Assembly (NCBI RefSeq): GCF_018336155.1
Contig: NZ_JAGYHF010000004.1
Span: 186,001-250,000, forward strand
Length of the DNA stretch: 64,000 nt
Reading direction: 5' to 3'
From: Pseudomonas rustica
GTDB lineage: Bacteria > Pseudomonadota > Gammaproteobacteria > Pseudomonadales > Pseudomonadaceae
Under the pieces are notes generated by a model that was not told where the DNA came from, ran no database searches, and worked only from the letters and a program-made list of their open reading frames with translations. Positions 26,480 to 34,860 of this stretch are shown one piece after another. A program made the position numbers and the translations under genes. Position 1 is the stretch's first letter, and every line of letters begins with the position of its first letter.

Positions 26480-27454
26480 ATGCCTTCAACCAATATCAAT
26501 ATCGGCGAACCGTGGATGTGGGGCGGCTTCGTCGTCTTCGTGCTGGCGATGCTCGCATTGGATCTCTTTGTGTTCGGCGGGCGCAAGGCGCACCGCGTCT
26601 CAGTGCGCGAAGCCTTGTCCTGGGTGATTGCCTGGTGCTTGTTGGCACTGAGTTTCGCCGCGCTGTTGTGGTGGTATTTGCACGGCGAATTCGGTGCCGA
26701 TATCGCCCGGCAGAAGACCCTGGAATTTCTCACCGGTTATCTGATCGAGCAATCGCTGTCGATCGACAACATGTTCATCTTCGTGATGATTTTCACCTAC
26801 TTCGCGGTGCCGCCGGAGTTGCAACGCCGCGTGCTGCTGTACGGCGTGCTCGGGGCGATTGTGATGCGCGCGGTGATGATTTTCGCCGGCGTGTGGCTGG
26901 TGTCGCAGTTCGAATGGCTGCTGTACGCGTTCGGCGTGTTCCTGATCATCACCGGCATCAAGATGCTGGTGTTTGCCGACCAGCAACCGGATCTCGACAA
27001 GAATCCGCTGCTGCGCTGGGTGCGCGGTCATATGCGCATCACCAGTGGCTTTCATGGCGAACGGTTTTTTGTTCTGCAAAACGGTGTGCGCTGGGCGACG
27101 CCGATGTTTCTGGTGCTGGTATTGATCGAGGCCAGTGATTTGATGTTCGCGGTCGACAGCATCCCGGCGATCTTCGCCGTAACGACTGACCCGTTCATTG
27201 TGTTCACCTCGAACATCTTCGCGATCATGGGCTTGCGCGCGCTGTACTTCCTGCTGGCGGACATGGCTGACCGCTTTCATTTGCTCAAGTACGGGCTGGC
27301 GATTGTGCTGGTGTTTATCGGCGGAAAAATGGTGCTGATGCCGTGGTTTCACATGCCGGTGGAGTGGTCGCTGCTGGTGGTGGGCGGGGTGATTTTTGGT
27401 TCGGTGTTGCTGAGTCTGGTCATCACCCGAGATGCCGAACGCAGCACCGAATGA
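26480..27454 (+). CDS. TerC/Alx-family integral membrane protein
   Basis: 324 residues from MPSTNINIGEP, with AGGGAG upstream; an earlier start at 26435 is not needed. Eight to nine hydrophobic helices with family acidic residues (LALDLFVFG; LIEQSLSIDNMF; LIEASDLMFAVDSIPA). Members export Mn2+ (Alx) or assist metalation of exoenzymes. No yybP-ykoY riboswitch was recognisable in the 196-nt leader. Divergent from the peroxidase gene. Confidence 0.9.
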   Translation: MPSTNINIGEPWMWGGFVVFVLAMLALDLFVFGGRKAHRVSVREALSWVIAWCLLALSFAALLWWYLHGEFGADIARQKTLEFLTGYLIEQSLSIDNMFIFVMIFTYFAVPPELQRRVLLYGVLGAIVMRAVMIFAGVWLVSQFEWLLYAFGVFLIITGIKMLVFADQQPDLDKNPLLRWVRGHMRITSGFHGERFFVLQNGVRWATPMFLVLVLIEASDLMFAVDSIPAIFAVTTDPFIVFTSNIFAIMGLRALYFLLADMADRFHLLKYGLAIVLVFIGGKMVLMPWFHMPVEWSLLVVGGVIFGSVLLSLVITRDAERSTE

Positions 27455-27468
27455 CACACCAAAAAAAC

Positions 27469-27560
27469 CTGTGGGAGTGGGCTTGCTCGCGAAAGCGGAG
27501 TATCAGTCGGCAAATAAGCTGCCTGATACACCGCCTTCGCGAGCAAGCCCGCTCCCACAT
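27469..27560. repeat. REP doublet (class A)
   Basis: Arms CTGTGGGAGTGGGCTTGCTC and GAGCAAGCCCGCTCCCACA between convergent genes. Confidence 0.85.
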
Positions 27561-27577
27561 TGGGTCGGCGTCGACTG

Positions 27578-28678
27578 TTATTTATCGGACTTGATGCTGG
27601 TCCAGACGCGGGTGCGCACGCGTTCGAGTTTCTGCGGCAATGGCTGGACGACGTAGAGGTTTTTCAGTGCCTCCGGGGTCGGTGTCAGGTTCGGGTTGTC
27701 GGTGATCTCTTTGTTGATCAACGGGATCGAATCCTTGTTCGCATTCGGGTAGCCGAGGAAGTCACTGATCGGCGCGATGACTTTCGGATCGAGCAAGTTG
27801 TTGAGGAATTCGTGGGCCTCTTCGACGTTCTTCGCGCTCTTCGGAATCGCGAAAGTGTCGAACCAGATCGGCGCGCCTTCCTTCGGCAAGCGCCAGTCGA
27901 CCACGACACCGTTTTTTGCCTCTTTGGCGCGGTTGCCAAACTGGTAGAAGCTGCCCGAATAACCGATGGCCACGCAGATGTCGCCATTGGCGATGTCGGT
28001 CATGTACTTGGCCGAGTTGAAGTAGGTGACGTACGGACGAACCTTGAGCATCAGCTCTTTGGCTTTTTCATAGTCGGCAGGGTTTTGGCTATTCGGGTCG
28101 AGGCCCAGATAGTGCAGGGCCAGTGGCAGAATTTCTGTCGGCGAATCGAGCATCGCAACGCCGCAGGATTTGAGTTTTTCCATGTTCTCCGGTTTGAACA
28201 CCAGATCCCAACTGTCGACCGGCGCGTTATCGCCCAGTGCAGCCTTGACCTTGTCCGGGTTGAAGCCGATCAGCACGGTGCCGACCATGTAAGGCACGCC
28301 GTACTGGTTGCCGGGGTCGTTCTTGCCCAGCAGTTTCAACAGCTCCGGATCCTGGTGGCTCCAGTTTGGCAATTTCGACTTGTCGAGTTTCTGGAACACG
28401 CCGGCCTTGATTTGCGTTTCGAGGAACTGGTTCGACGGCACGACGAGGTCGTAACCGGAGTTGCCGGTGAGCAGTTTGGCTTCCAGGGATTCGTTGGTGT
28501 CGAAGGTGTCCCAGATCACTTTGATGCCGCTTTTTGCAGCGAAATCCTTGGGCACGGACGGCAGAATGTAATCCGCCCAGTTGTACACCCGCAGTTCGCG
28601 TTGCTCGGCCTGGACGGCGCTGGCCAACAGCGTCAGCCCACACACGGCGGCACCCAGAATGCGTTTCATCGTGACCAT
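27578..28678 (-). CDS. Periplasmic polyamine-type substrate-binding protein (PotF/SpuD-like)
   Basis: 366 residues with a signal peptide ending at about residue 24 (ASAVQA). The mature start RVYNWADYI and the WDTFDTNESLEAKL, GYDLVVPSN and DSPTEILPLALHYLGLDPNS segments are typical of putrescine/spermidine-binding proteins. No ABC permease or ATPase gene is adjacent, so it is an orphan receptor. GGGGA lies 7 nt before the first ATG; an alternative start is three codons later. Confidence 0.9.
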   Translation of the reverse strand: MVTMKRILGAAVCGLTLLASAVQAEQRELRVYNWADYILPSVPKDFAAKSGIKVIWDTFDTNESLEAKLLTGNSGYDLVVPSNQFLETQIKAGVFQKLDKSKLPNWSHQDPELLKLLGKNDPGNQYGVPYMVGTVLIGFNPDKVKAALGDNAPVDSWDLVFKPENMEKLKSCGVAMLDSPTEILPLALHYLGLDPNSQNPADYEKAKELMLKVRPYVTYFNSAKYMTDIANGDICVAIGYSGSFYQFGNRAKEAKNGVVVDWRLPKEGAPIWFDTFAIPKSAKNVEEAHEFLNNLLDPKVIAPISDFLGYPNANKDSIPLINKEITDNPNLTPTPEALKNLYVVQPLPQKLERVRTRVWTSIKSDK

Positions 28679-28868
28679 GGTTGTTTCCCCAAAATGCGGC
28701 GTGAGTTCGATGGTTTTTATGTTCTGTACACGGCAGCGGCTTTAAAGGTAGCCGAGGGTAAAAAAGGTCTAGCGTTTCGTTATGGTTTTGATTCTTGCTG
28801 ACAGCGTAGACGGATCACAGTGGGGGATGGGCCAAAAGGGGATCGATGTGGCCAATATGAATGACCAC

Positions 28869-28888
28869 CGGGATGCGTGAGCATCCCG
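28869..28888 (-). terminator. Hairpin downstream of NCS1 permease A
   Basis: CGGGATGC gtga GCATCCCG, 8-bp arms with a GNRA-type loop, 40 nt past the permease stop. No U-tract. Confidence 0.5.
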
Positions 28889-28928
28889 CAAGTCAATTGT
28901 GGTGAGGGGACATCACCAGAGAAATCGG

Positions 28929-30335
28929 TTAGGGGCGATAGCTCAGTTTTGCCACCCTGCTCTGCTGCGCCTGCCCACGTGTCGCCAGGCAGTAATACAG
29001 CGGCACAGTGACCACCAGCCCGACCAGCCACGACAGATCCGCACCCTCCACCAGATTGGCGTACGGCCCGACATACAGCGAAGTGTTGGCGAACGGCAGC
29101 TGCACAATGATGCCGATGAAGTACGCAACGATCGCGTGCAGATTGAAGCGTCCGTAAATCCCGCCGTCAGCGCGGAAGATCGAGGTGATGTCGTAGCTGC
29201 CGCGTTTGATCAGGTAGAAGTCGATCAGGTTGATCGACGCCCACGGCACCAACACCAGCAACAGCGCCAGAATCAGCCCGATAAACTCGGAGATGAAATC
29301 CGCCGAGGCACCCAGCGCCACCACGCAGCAACCCGCCAACACGACACTCGATAGCACCACGCGCACCTTGATGCTCGGCGTCCATTGGCTGGCGAAGGTC
29401 TGGATCGAGGTGATGATCGACAGCACCGCGCCATACAGATTCAGGGCGTTATGGCTGATGATATTGAGCAAAAACAGCACCATCAAAATCGGCCCCAGCC
29501 AGCCCGTCGACTGCTTGACCGCCGCCATCGCCTCGGTGCCTTCCGGAGTCGCCAACACCGCCACTGCGCCGAAGCTGAACGACAGAATTGTGCCCAGCGT
29601 CGCGCCCAGATACGTCGCCCAAAACGGCTTGGCGATGCCGATATCCGCCGGCAAATAACGCGAATAGTCGGACACGTACGGCGAGAAGCTGATCTGCCAG
29701 ATGATCCCCAACGACACCGTCGCCAGCCAACCGGACAGGTTGAAGCTGCCGCGCGTGAGGAAGTCCGCAGGCAAGTCATGGGCGAAGATATAGATGAACC
29801 CGGCGAGCAACGCGCTGCCCATCACCCAGGTGCCGATGCGGTTCAGCGTGTGAATGAAGTTGTAGCCGATCACGCCAATGGCCGTGGCCGCCAGCGCACC
29901 AATCAAAATGCTCAGCGGAGCCGGCACCGACGGCGCAAGGCCGACGATGGATTTACCCGCCAGCACGATGTTGGAAATGAAGAAGCCTATGTAAATGATC
30001 GCCGCAAAAAACACGATCAACAGCGCGCCATAACGCCCGAACTGACCGCGACTCTGCACCATCTGCGGAATGCCCATGCGCGGGCCTTGCGCCGAGGCCA
30101 GCGCAATCACCACGCCGCCAATCATGTGCCCCAGCGCAATCGCCAGCAGGCCCCAGAGCAAATCGAGATGGAACACCTGAACCACCATGGCGCCGGTGAC
30201 GATGGGCAGTGGCGCAATGTTGGTGCTGAACCAAAGAGTGAATAGGTCGCGGGCCTTGCCGTGGCGTTCCGCGAGTGGGACGTAGTCGACCGTATGATTC
30301 TCGATCAACGGATCTTGCCTGGACATCTGGGGCAT
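28929..30335 (-). CDS. NCS1-family nucleobase/hydantoin-type permease (copy A)
   Basis: 468 residues, about twelve transmembrane helices, NCS1 (CodB-like) family: N-terminal RDLFTLWFSTNIAPLPIV, then QGPRMGIPQMVQSRGQFG and SPYVSDYSRYLP are family motifs. Imports a nucleobase-like heterocycle with H+ or Na+. Closely related to the permease at 39998-41413. The start is uncertain (ATG at 30335 or three codons later; neither has a strong ribosome site). Divergent from the flavin reductase gene, with a GntR-like palindrome in the intervening region. Confidence 0.9.
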   Translation of the reverse strand: MPQMSRQDPLIENHTVDYVPLAERHGKARDLFTLWFSTNIAPLPIVTGAMVVQVFHLDLLWGLLAIALGHMIGGVVIALASAQGPRMGIPQMVQSRGQFGRYGALLIVFFAAIIYIGFFISNIVLAGKSIVGLAPSVPAPLSILIGALAATAIGVIGYNFIHTLNRIGTWVMGSALLAGFIYIFAHDLPADFLTRGSFNLSGWLATVSLGIIWQISFSPYVSDYSRYLPADIGIAKPFWATYLGATLGTILSFSFGAVAVLATPEGTEAMAAVKQSTGWLGPILMVLFLLNIISHNALNLYGAVLSIITSIQTFASQWTPSIKVRVVLSSVVLAGCCVVALGASADFISEFIGLILALLLVLVPWASINLIDFYLIKRGSYDITSIFRADGGIYGRFNLHAIVAYFIGIIVQLPFANTSLYVGPYANLVEGADLSWLVGLVVTVPLYYCLATRGQAQQSRVAKLSYRP

Positions 30336-30425
30336 AGGAATGAACTCGAGTTTGTCTGTTCTTATCTTTGTATGAAGCCAAACCGGGGGGACTCTCTGGC
30401 CGCCCCTCAGATGCAGACCATATTA

Positions 30426-30435
30426 TGGTATTCCA
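30426..30435. promoter_or_regulatory. GntR-like operator candidate near permease A
   Basis: TGGTATTCCA, a one-mismatch version of the palindrome at 30599. Lies about 90 nt upstream of the permease start codon. Confidence 0.45.
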
Positions 30436-30598
30436 AACTTTTCACAAGACTGATCCGTAGTTCACAGCACTAACTGATACGTCATCCTCCCTGAAACCGC
30501 GGCTCACAGGCCAGCCGCAAGCCCAATAAACGTTGAGTTTCCGACGAAAGCACCACGTTAATCGGTTCAGCTTAAAAGCCCTTGCAAAGTAAAATTAC

Positions 30599-30608
30599 TG
30601 GTATACCA
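30599..30608. promoter_or_regulatory. GntR-like operator candidate near the flavin reductase
   Basis: Perfect palindrome TGGTATACCA 51 nt before the start codon. TGGT-N2-ACCA is the usual core for FadR/FCD-subfamily GntR regulators. No GntR gene lies in the window. Confidence 0.5.
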
Positions 30609-30659
30609 TCAGACCAACAAATACATAAAAATCGCGTCACAACACCCGAGGACCGTCCA

Positions 30660-31145
30660 ATGATCGATGCAGCCAGCTACAAACAAGTCATGGGCTCGTT
30701 TCCGTCCGGCGTCACTGTCATCACCACGCTGGATGATGACGGGCAGATCGTCGGCCTGACCGCCAGCGCCTTCAGCTCGCTGTCGATGGATCCTGCGCTG
30801 GTGCTGTTCTGCCCCAACTACAGCTCCGACTCCTACCCTGTGCTGATCAAGAACAAACGCTTCGCGATTCATGTTCTGTCCGGCGGCCAGCAAAGCGAAG
30901 CCTACGCTTTCGCCCGCAAAGGCAAGGACAAGGCGCACGGCATCGAGTGGACGCTGAGCGAACTGGGTAACCCGATTCTGGCCAATGCGACGGCTATCAT
31001 CGAGTGTGAACTGTGGCGCGAATACGAAGGCGGCGACCACGCCATCATGGTCGGCGCCGTGAAGAACCTGATCGTCCCCGAGCAGCACAGCGGCCCGCTG
31101 GTGTACTGCCACGGCAAAATGGGCGCCCTGCCCGTCCTGGCCTGA
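30660..31145 (+). CDS. Flavin reductase (flavin:NAD(P)H oxidoreductase of two-component monooxygenases)
   Basis: 161 residues from MIDAASYKQVMGSFPSGVTV; the longer frame from 30582 covers the operator and is rejected. Flavin-reductase-like split-barrel domain with LTASAFSSLSMDPALVLFC and the terminal LVYCHGKMGAL typical of RutF/HpaC-like enzymes. It should supply reduced FMN to the LLM monooxygenase that follows on the same strand 160 nt later, across a REPIN. Confidence 0.92.
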   Translation: MIDAASYKQVMGSFPSGVTVITTLDDDGQIVGLTASAFSSLSMDPALVLFCPNYSSDSYPVLIKNKRFAIHVLSGGQQSEAYAFARKGKDKAHGIEWTLSELGNPILANATAIIECELWREYEGGDHAIMVGAVKNLIVPEQHSGPLVYCHGKMGALPVLA

Positions 31146-31154
31146 ATAGATCAA

Positions 31155-31238
31155 TGTAGGAGCTGCCGAAGGCTGCGATCTTTTGATTTTGCTTTAAAGA
31201 CCAGATCAAAAGATCGCAGCCTTCGGCAGCTCCTACAG
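31155..31238. repeat. REPIN (class C)
   Basis: Inverted pair between the flavin reductase and LLM monooxygenase genes; a possible control on the ratio of the two products. Confidence 0.9.
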
Positions 31239-31305
31239 AGTTCAGCGTAAGCAGGCGAAGGCCTACAAGTTTTTGCCTCAACAACAAAAGATCCGAGGAA
31301 GCGTG

Positions 31306-32349
31306 ATGAAATTTTCCCTGTTCGTACACATGGAGCGCTGGGACGAAAGCGTCAGCCACCGCCAACTGTTCGAAGACCTGACCGAACTCACCCTGATGGC
31401 CGAGGCCGGCGGTTTCAGCACCGTGTGGATCGGCGAACACCACGCGATGGAATACACCATCTCGCCAAGCCCGATGCCGCTGCTGGCCTACCTCGCGGCA
31501 AAAACCACGACCATCCACCTCGGCGCCGGCACCATCATCGCGCCGTTCTGGCACCCGCTGCGAGTGGCCGGTGAATGCGCGTTGCTCGACGTGATCAGCA
31601 ACGGTCGCATGGAAGTCGGGCTGGCCCGTGGCGCCTATCAGGTTGAATTCGATCGCATGGCCGGCGGCATGCCTGCCTCTTCCGGCGGTCAGGCCTTGCG
31701 TGAAATGGTTCCGGTGGTGCGCGCCCTGTGGAAAGGCGATTACGCCCACGACGGTGACATCTGGAAATTCCCCACTTCGACCAGCGTGCCGAAGCCGATT
31801 CAGCAGCCGAACCCGCCGATGTGGATCGCCGCCCGCGATCCGGATTCGCACAACTTCGCCGTGGCCAACGGCTGCAACGTGATGGTTACGCCGTTGATGA
31901 AAGGCGACGAAGAAGTTCTCGACCTGAAGAACAAATTCCAGACCGCACTGAACAACAACCCCGACGTGCCGCGTCCACAATTGATGGTGCTGCGTCATAC
32001 CCACGTACACACCGCAGACGATCCGGACGGCTGGAAAGTCGGCGCCAAAGCGATCTCGCGCTTCTACCGCACCTTCGACGCGTGGTTCGGCAACAAGCAA
32101 ACCCCGGTCAACGGCTTCCTCGACCCAAGCCCGGAAGAGAAGTTTGCCGGACGTCCTGAGTTCGAACTGGAAAGCCTGCACAAAACCGCAATGATCGGCA
32201 CGCCGGAGGAGATTATTCCGCGCATCAAGTACTACCAGGAACTGGGCGTCGATGAGTTCAGCTTCTGGTGCGACAACAGCTTGCCGCATGCCGAGAAAAA
32301 GAAATCGCTGGAGCTGTTTATCAAGCACGTGGTGCCGGCGTTTCGCTGA
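31306..32349 (+). CDS. LLM-class (luciferase-like) flavin-dependent monooxygenase
   Basis: 347 residues from MKFSLFVHMERWDES with GAGGAAG upstream. TIM-barrel luciferase-like fold: WIGEHHAMEY near 45-54, LGAGTIIAPFWHPLRVAGECALLDVISNGR (split motif) near 80-110 and GLARGAYQVEF. Such enzymes use FMNH2 from a partner reductase to insert oxygen into aldehydes or heterocycles. RutA (uracil ring opening) is a mechanistic relative. Substrate unknown; pairing with an NCS1 permease suggests an N-heterocycle. Confidence 0.9.
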   Translation: MKFSLFVHMERWDESVSHRQLFEDLTELTLMAEAGGFSTVWIGEHHAMEYTISPSPMPLLAYLAAKTTTIHLGAGTIIAPFWHPLRVAGECALLDVISNGRMEVGLARGAYQVEFDRMAGGMPASSGGQALREMVPVVRALWKGDYAHDGDIWKFPTSTSVPKPIQQPNPPMWIAARDPDSHNFAVANGCNVMVTPLMKGDEEVLDLKNKFQTALNNNPDVPRPQLMVLRHTHVHTADDPDGWKVGAKAISRFYRTFDAWFGNKQTPVNGFLDPSPEEKFAGRPEFELESLHKTAMIGTPEEIIPRIKYYQELGVDEFSFWCDNSLPHAEKKKSLELFIKHVVPAFR

Positions 32350-32378
32350 GTGATCTGCTGATCAGGCCTGGCCAATGA

Positions 32379-32408
32379 AAACGCCCCGATTGATTCGGGG
32401 CGTTTTTT
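32379..32408 (+). terminator. Rho-independent terminator
   Basis: AACGCCCCGA ttgat TCGGGGCGTT followed by TTTT, 29 nt after the LLM monooxygenase stop. It separates this transcription unit from the FMO-RidA genes downstream. Confidence 0.92.
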
Positions 32409-32476
32409 ACTCGAAGTCGATTGAGCCGCGCATAAACTACCCACCCTTACCCCTCTAGGTTATTCCCGCAAACAGG

Positions 32477-33076
32477 TCAACAAAAAAGTCTGTTAAAAAC
32501 CAATCCAATGGAATTGTTCACAACAATCTGTCCAAAGGTAAAATCCAATGTGTCCGAGACTACAACCAGCGACCTTAAACTCTCGGGAAAGTCTTCAATC
32601 CCCGCAGGTACAGTTGGAACTAAAAACCGAAAATAGTCCCCATTTGATGCTTTTCCTTCATATCCGACCGGATAATCTTCGCCAGGAGAAGAGCTTTCCA
32701 ATGCATGATAAACGTAAAATCCTTTGATTGACGGAATTGAATACTCTGAGAGTGTTTGATCAAAACCTGCTCTTTCTGAAACTATCAACTCCACATCTTT
32801 GCGCGAATGAGTATTACGGTATCTGCGAAATGAATACACATCTAACAAAGTTCGACCTGCCTTATTCTCTGGATAATCAGTAAAATCTAACGACTCCTCC
32901 CATAAAAACTCATTGATACCATCGAGTTTCGCTTCCAAGCCTGGAACATCCAGCAACACAGGAGGGAGGCGACCAAAACAGTTGTTTACCATCACTGCTA
33001 TAAGTCCATTTTTATCCATGGCGAACCAAGTGATTATTTCTCCGAAACCAGGCTGCCAATCTTTATTCAGTGACAT
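32477..33076 (-). CDS. Orphan hypothetical protein, AT-rich, probably transferred
   Basis: 199 residues from MSLNKDWQPGFGEIITWF, with GGAGAG upstream. No signal peptide or membrane segment; acidic and aromatic-rich, in the style of small immunity-type or SMI1-like cytosolic proteins, but I recognise no family. Codon use and base composition are visibly more AT-rich than in flanking genes, indicating horizontal acquisition. It lies between the terminator of the LLM unit and a decayed regulator. No toxin gene is adjacent. Confidence 0.7.
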   Translation of the reverse strand: MSLNKDWQPGFGEIITWFAMDKNGLIAVMVNNCFGRLPPVLLDVPGLEAKLDGINEFLWEESLDFTDYPENKAGRTLLDVYSFRRYRNTHSRKDVELIVSERAGFDQTLSEYSIPSIKGFYVYHALESSSPGEDYPVGYEGKASNGDYFRFLVPTVPAGIEDFPESLRSLVVVSDTLDFTFGQIVVNNSIGLVFNRLFC

Positions 33077-33174
33077 CACTTTCTCTCCGGCCAGCTAACT
33101 ATGCTGTCAGCACAAGTATCAATTTTAGCGACGTTCCAAGTGAAACAATCACGGCGCCATTGTAGCCCCCCGAG

Positions 33175-33560
33175 CTAGTGCTCGACCGCCAAGCGGGTCG
33201 CTACAGCCTCCGGTGCGAACACGCGACCACCGGTTGCCATCAGCTCCAGCTTGCGAATCGGCTGACGATTTTTTACATCAACCATCACCGAGCCCGGCGC
33301 ATACATGCATTCCCCGCCTCATTGCGACAACGCAACGATCACCGTCTACAACGCTTTGCCACGTTCAGTCAGCACGTATTCCTTTGCGCACCGCCATCCG
33401 CTGCGGGCACTGTTTGCAGGATGCCCTGCTCGACCAGGCCCTTGAGCCGGGCGCTGAGCAGGTTCTTGGCGGTGGCCAGGTTCTTCTGAAAATCACTGAA
33501 TCGCCGAATCCCGTCCAGCGCATCACAAAAGGTACTCCACTGACGGATCAAAGGTTGCAT
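33175..33560 (-). pseudogene. Decayed HxlR-family transcriptional regulator
   Basis: Reading leftward from the ATG at 33560, MQPLIRQWSTFCDALDGI is joined directly to RRFSDFQKNLATAKNLLSAR. HxlR proteins normally have about 15 more residues here (the G-D-R-W-T-L-L-I-V segment), so an in-frame deletion has removed part of the winged helix. After VEQGILQTVPAADGGAQR the frame shifts to (K)EYVLTERGKAL and then a stop, and a further shifted frame still encodes an HxlR-like C-terminus (VKNRQPIRKLELMATGG) ending at 33175. HxlR genes often sit divergent to oxidoreductase or hydrolase genes, as here. Confidence 0.85.
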
Positions 33561-33689
33561 CAACCAACTCTGCTATGGATTAGAACCGATATAACCCAGC
33601 ACTTGCATACAAGTAGCAGCAACACATTGCGCCGATAGTGAAGGCTGCCATTTCGGCTTTCCGAATCATCGCTGACGCAAGGAGTTTGC

Positions 33690-34508
33690 ATGAGCACCTT
33701 CACCACGCAAGACGGCACCGAGATCTATTTCAAGGACTGGGGCAGCGGCAAACCCGTGCTGTTCAGCCATGGCTGGCCGCTGGATGCCGACATGTGGGAA
33801 TACCAGATGGAATACCTGAGTAGCCGTGGCTACCGCACCATCGCGTTCGATCGCCGGGGTTTCGGCCGCTCCGATCAGCCGTGGACAGGTTACGACTACG
33901 ATACTTTCGCCGATGACATCGCGCAATTGATCAACCATCTGGATCTGCGTGACGTCACCCTGGTGGGCTTCTCCATGGGCGGTGGCGATGTCAGCCGCTA
34001 TATCGCCCGTCATGGCAGCGAGCGCGTTGCCGGGCTGGTGTTGCTGGGCGCGGTGACGCCGTTATTTGGCAAGAAAGCTGACTTCCCGGAAGGCGTCGAC
34101 ACGTCGGTATTCGACGGCATCAAGGCTGGCCTGTTGAAGGATCGTGCGCAGTTCATCGCCGATTTTGCCGCGCCGTTCTATGGCACCAATCAGGGCCAGA
34201 AAGTCTCTGACGGCGTACTCACGCAGACCCTGAATGTGGCTCTGCTGGCGTCGCTCAAGGGCACCGTGGATTGCGTTACTGCGTTCTCGGAAACCGACTT
34301 CCGTCCGGACATGGCCAAGATCGATGTGCCGACGCTGGTGATTCATGGCGACGGCGATCAGATTGTGCCGTTTGAAACCACGGGTAAGCAGGCTGCTGCG
34401 CAGATCAAGGGTGCTGAGTTGAAGGTGTATGCCGGTGCACCGCATGGTTTTGCGGTGACCCATGCGCAAGCATTGAATGAAGACCTGCTGGCGTTCCTCA
34501 ACCGATAA
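33690..34508 (+). CDS. Alpha/beta hydrolase (non-haem chloroperoxidase/esterase type)
   Basis: 272 residues, start preceded by AAGGAG. Oxyanion segment FSHGWPLDADMWEYQ, nucleophile Ser95 in GFSMGGG, acid in HGDGDQIVPFE and catalytic His in PHGFAVTH, which matches cofactor-free haloperoxidase/perhydrolase-like esterases. The physiological substrate is probably an ester. Its divergent regulator has decayed, so expression may now be constitutive or lost. Confidence 0.93.
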   Translation: MSTFTTQDGTEIYFKDWGSGKPVLFSHGWPLDADMWEYQMEYLSSRGYRTIAFDRRGFGRSDQPWTGYDYDTFADDIAQLINHLDLRDVTLVGFSMGGGDVSRYIARHGSERVAGLVLLGAVTPLFGKKADFPEGVDTSVFDGIKAGLLKDRAQFIADFAAPFYGTNQGQKVSDGVLTQTLNVALLASLKGTVDCVTAFSETDFRPDMAKIDVPTLVIHGDGDQIVPFETTGKQAAAQIKGAELKVYAGAPHGFAVTHAQALNEDLLAFLNR

Positions 34509-34860
34509 CCCCTCTAAGATTCCCACTACCACTGTGGTGAGGGGATTCATCCCCGTTGGACTGCGCAGCAGTCCCTTTTTTTGAAATCAAAAGAAGGGCC
34601 GCTTCGCGACCCAACGGGGATAAATCCCCTCACCACAAGGATTGCACTCTGGTTGAAGATTTTTGTGTGTAGTTGCAGGTTCGTCCACTGCTAGAACCCC
34701 CGTATTCAAAGGCCTTCCCCCCCCTGCATCAGAATTTTATCTTCACATCCCAGCTTAATAATATTTTACCGATATCCCCCCTCTCCCTAGTCTGACCTCA
34801 AGCCAAACGGACAAGCCAACAGCGCCCGAATCCAACTGCCTTGCTAGGAAGGATGTAGAG
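34509..34860. other. 352-nt region upstream of the FMO-RidA operon
   Basis: No gene. It holds a class B REP doublet (34533-34637), then an AT-rich stretch (about 34730-34775, TTAATAATATTTTACC) that is the likely promoter of the FMO operon. Confidence 0.65.
34533..34637. repeat. REP doublet (class B)
   Basis: Outer arms GTGGTGAGGGGATTCATCCC and GGGGATAAATCCCCTCACCA with inner GC-rich arms. Confidence 0.85.

Larger units (their letters stand above)
30336..30659. other. 324-nt divergent promoter region (permease A / flavin reductase)
   Basis: No gene. AT-richer than its flanks and contains two related palindromes described separately. Confidence 0.7.

Noticed and set aside
27560..28801. 413-residue plus-strand frame opposite the PotF-like gene
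   Set aside because: Shadow of the binding-protein gene; starts inside a REP doublet.
31045..32328. 427-residue minus-strand frame opposite the LLM monooxygenase
   Set aside because: Antisense shadow; includes REPIN sequence and no recognisable domain.
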